Positions 61,570-64,000 of a stretch of DNA of 64,000 bases are shown here, one piece after another. Position numbers and translations under genes: made by a program. The notes under the pieces were generated by a model. It was not told where the DNA came from. It ran no database searches and was given only the letters and a program-made list of their open reading frames with translations. How positions within the stretch are numbered: position 1 is the first letter of the stretch; each line of letters opens with the position of its first letter. Source of the stretch: Lamellibrachia columna (lineage: Eukaryota > Annelida > Polychaeta > Sabellida > Siboglinidae). Where the stretch lies: the NCBI GenBank assembly GCA_963662155.1, contig OY759263.1:44055002-44119001 (forward strand), given 5' to 3'.

Positions 61570-61680
61570 CAAGTGTTTTGTATGTTCATATGTATGTTAT
61601 GTTTTGTATGTTCATATGTATGTTATGTTTTGTATGTTCATATGTATGTTATGTTTTGTATGTTCATATGTATGTTATAC
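61570..61680. repeat. 26-bp minisatellite, about 4 copies
   Basis: Unit TTTTGTATGTTCATATGTAT plus GTTATG, in the intron upstream of the first KYNU exon seen. Confidence 0.93.
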
Positions 61681-62320
61681 TACTCCTAGACGATTTGCAT
61701 CTCGGGCGCCAAACTTTCAGGGGTTTATCTACGACGCCACGGTCGGGAAGTCTGTTTTATTTTTTAGAAATTCACCCCGCTATTACCGTTTCTACGAACA
61801 ACTGACTTACCCTTTGTAGTTATTATGTACACTTGTCCACAAAGCTATGCGAACAATTACGTACAATTGTTGACAATGTCTCTTTTCTTCGACTGTCCCA
61901 AGTTACACAAGGACAAGACATCGTTAAATGTTGCGATAACTGCCAGTATTGCGTTGTATGTCGAGAGATACTGACTGACAGCACCAAGTAGCAAGGCATG
62001 GATGGATATTTCTGTGACAATGTTTTTTAAATATTGTTATAGTGATAGTCACTTACAAACTACCAAGTTATCCCGTCCAGAGGTTAGGTGTTTTTGCTAC
62101 TACTATTAATATTAAACATAACTTGTCTTGTAGCCAGAAAAACTATGTTTGCGGGAAGTTTTCACAATCATCATTAAAATAGTAAATACAAAAAATAACA
62201 ATACATTATATATATTAACAGTTTCATCGTACTTTTAAACTTAGAATTGGTTATTTTTCATGTGCTTGTTCATACATTATTTAAATATATCAATTAGTTA
62301 ATTTTTTTTATTCTATTTTT
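61681..62320. other. KYNU intron, no exon recognised
   Basis: A plus-strand frame at 61683-61819 (APNFQGFIYDATVGKSVLFF) looks faintly transposase-like but no family motif is clear. I found no further KYNU exon here. Confidence 0.35.
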
Positions 62321-62324
62321 AACT

Positions 62325-64000
62325 TGTGTTGCACTGAGTGAGTTTGTGAGCTCAATACAACATTCTGAAGCAGCAAGTGTATTGAGTGAGTTTGTGACCT
62401 CAATACAACTTTCTGAAGCAGCAAGTGTATTGATTGAGTTTGTGAGCTCAATACAACACTCTGAAGCAACAGGTGTATTGAGTGAGTTTGTGAGCTCAAT
62501 ACAACATTGTAAAGCACCAAGTGTATTGAGTGAGTTTGTGAGCTCAATACAACATTCTGAAGCAGCAAGTGTATTGAGTGAGTTTGTGAGCTCAATACAA
62601 CATTCTGAAGCAGCAAGTGTATTGAGTGAGTTTGTGAGCTCAATACAACTTTCGGAAGCAGCAAGTGTATTGATTGAGTTTGTGAGCTCAATACAACACT
62701 CTGAAGCAACAGGTGTATTGAGTGAGTTTGTGAGCTCAATACAACATTGTAAAGCACCAAGTGTATTGAGTGAGTTTGTGAGCTCAATACAACATTCTGA
62801 AGCAACAAGTGTATTGAGTGAGTTTGTGAGCTCAATACAACATTCTAAAGCACCAAGTGTATTAAGTGAGTTTGTGAGCTCAATACAACATTCTGAAGCA
62901 ACAAGTGTATTGAGTGAGTTTGTGAGCTCAATACAACATTCTGAAGCAACAAGTGTATTGAGTGAGTTTGTGAGCTCAATACAACATTCTAAAGCACCAA
63001 GTGTATTGAGTGAGTTTGTGAGCTCAATACAACATTCTGAAGCAGCAAGTGTATTGAGTAAGTTTGTGAGCTCAATACAACATTCTGAAGCAACAAGTGT
63101 ATTGAGTGAGTTTGTGAGCTCAATACAACATTCTGAAGCAGCAAGTGTATTGAGTAAGTTTGTGAGCTCAATACAACATTCTGAAGCAACAAGTGTATTG
63201 AATGAGTTTGTGAGCTCAATACAACATTCTAAAGCACCAAGTGTATTGAGTAAGTTTGTGAGCTCAATACAACATTCTGAAGCAGCAAGTGTATTGAGTA
63301 AGTTTGTGAGCTCAATACAACATTCTGAAGCAACAAGTGTATTGAGTGAGTTTGTGAGCTCAATACAACATTCTAAAGCACCAAGTGTATTGAGTAAGTT
63401 TGTGAGCTCAATACAACATTCTGAAGCAACAAGTGTATTGAGTGAGTTTGTGAGCTCAATACAACATTCTAAAGCACCAAGTGTATTGAGTAAGTTTGTG
63501 AGCTCAATACAACATTCTGAAGCAACAAGTGTATTGAGTGAGTTTGTGAGCTCAATACAACATTCTGAAGCAACAAGTGTATTAAGTGAGTTTGTGAGCT
63601 CAATACAACATTCTAAAGCACCAAGTGTATTGAGTAAGTTTGTGAGCTCAATACAACATTCTGAAGCAACAAGTGTATTGAGTGAGTTTGTGAGCTCAAT
63701 ACAACATTCTGAAACAACAAGTGTATTGAGTGAGTTTGTGAGCTCAATACAACATTCTGAAGCAACAAGTGTATTGAGTGAGTTTGTGAGCTCAATACAA
63801 CATTCTGAAGCACCAAGTGTATTAAGTGAGTTTGTGAGCTCAATACAACATTCTAAAGCACCAAGTGTATTGAGTAAGTTTGTGAGCTCAATACAACATT
63901 CTGCAGCAACAAGTGTATTGAGTGAGTTTGTGAGCTCAATACAACATTCTGAAGCACCAAGTGTATTAAGTGAGTTTGTGAGCTCAATACAACATTCTGA
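62325..64000. repeat. 48-bp hairpin satellite, about 35 copies, runs off the right edge
   Basis: Unit TTGAGTGAGTTTGTGAGCTC then AATACAACATTCTGAAGCAA and CAAGTGTA. Each unit junction forms TGTATTGAG-TGAGTTTGTGAG-CTCAATACA, a perfect 9-bp stem. Variants fall in the GAAGCAGC/GAAGCAAC/AAAGCACC segment and GAGTGAG/GAGTAAG, outside the stem. The 16-codon period gives long chance ORFs. Confidence 0.95.

Noticed and set aside
61683..61830. Possible piggyBac-like transposase piece (FQGFIYDATVGKSVLFF)
   Set aside because: Only one short stretch, no catalytic Asp context or TTAA ends that I can confirm.
62308..63843. Minus-strand ORFs of SSQTHSIHLLLQNVVL repeats
   Set aside because: 48-bp satellite, a multiple of 3; frames end wherever a unit mutates.

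Overview
The window is a gene-containing stretch of an invertebrate animal genome. Genes have many short exons with GT-AG introns, and the proteins are typical metazoan ones. The introns are packed with minisatellites, a tRNA-derived SINE, CR1/L2-like LINE pieces, a Penelope-like element and small DNA transposons. I cannot fix the phylum from sequence alone; a marine lophotrochozoan or an invertebrate deuterostome would fit.

Four protein genes are supported by exon-by-exon reading with consistent splice phases. (1) 1719-9353, plus strand: the last six coding exons (305 aa) of TRAPPC9, a TRAPPII-complex subunit; its 5' part lies before the window. (2) 32914-15250, minus strand: a complete 13-coding-exon SLCO/OATP organic anion transporter, 683 aa, with 12-TM organisation and an extracellular Kazal-like domain. 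It converges on TRAPPC9. (3) 45981-50333, plus strand: two-exon ABT1 (Esf2-like, RNA-binding, ribosome biogenesis), 256 aa. (4) 61518-54924, minus strand: the last six exons (273 aa) of kynureninase (KYNU), converging on ABT1; its N-terminal exons lie beyond the right edge.

Layout: 1-9.5 kb is TRAPPC9 with a Penelope-like retroelement flanked by inverted repeats in one intron. 9.5-15.2 kb is intergenic with a foldback MITE and a G-rich minisatellite. 15.2-33 kb is the SLCO gene; its introns hold a 1.9-kb 34-bp array, a 0.9-kb 30-bp array, a 0.95-kb 43-bp array, Z-DNA-type dinucleotide and tetranucleotide repeats, a hAT remnant and a 0.9-kb TIR element. 33-45.9 kb is gene-poor and repeat-rich (pogo-like HTH fragments, LINE pieces, long TA and ACT tracts, a 54-bp array). 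46-50.3 kb is ABT1, whose single intron holds a 2.3-kb foldback element. 51-54.9 kb is intergenic with two TIR elements. 54.9-61.5 kb is KYNU. 62.3-64 kb is a 48-bp hairpin satellite running off the right edge.

The genes are functionally unrelated and form no operon or pathway. The most notable content is structural: hairpin-forming minisatellites, SINE insertions sitting next to splice sites, a duplicated splice acceptor, and a foldback element carrying mirrored coding-like segments.
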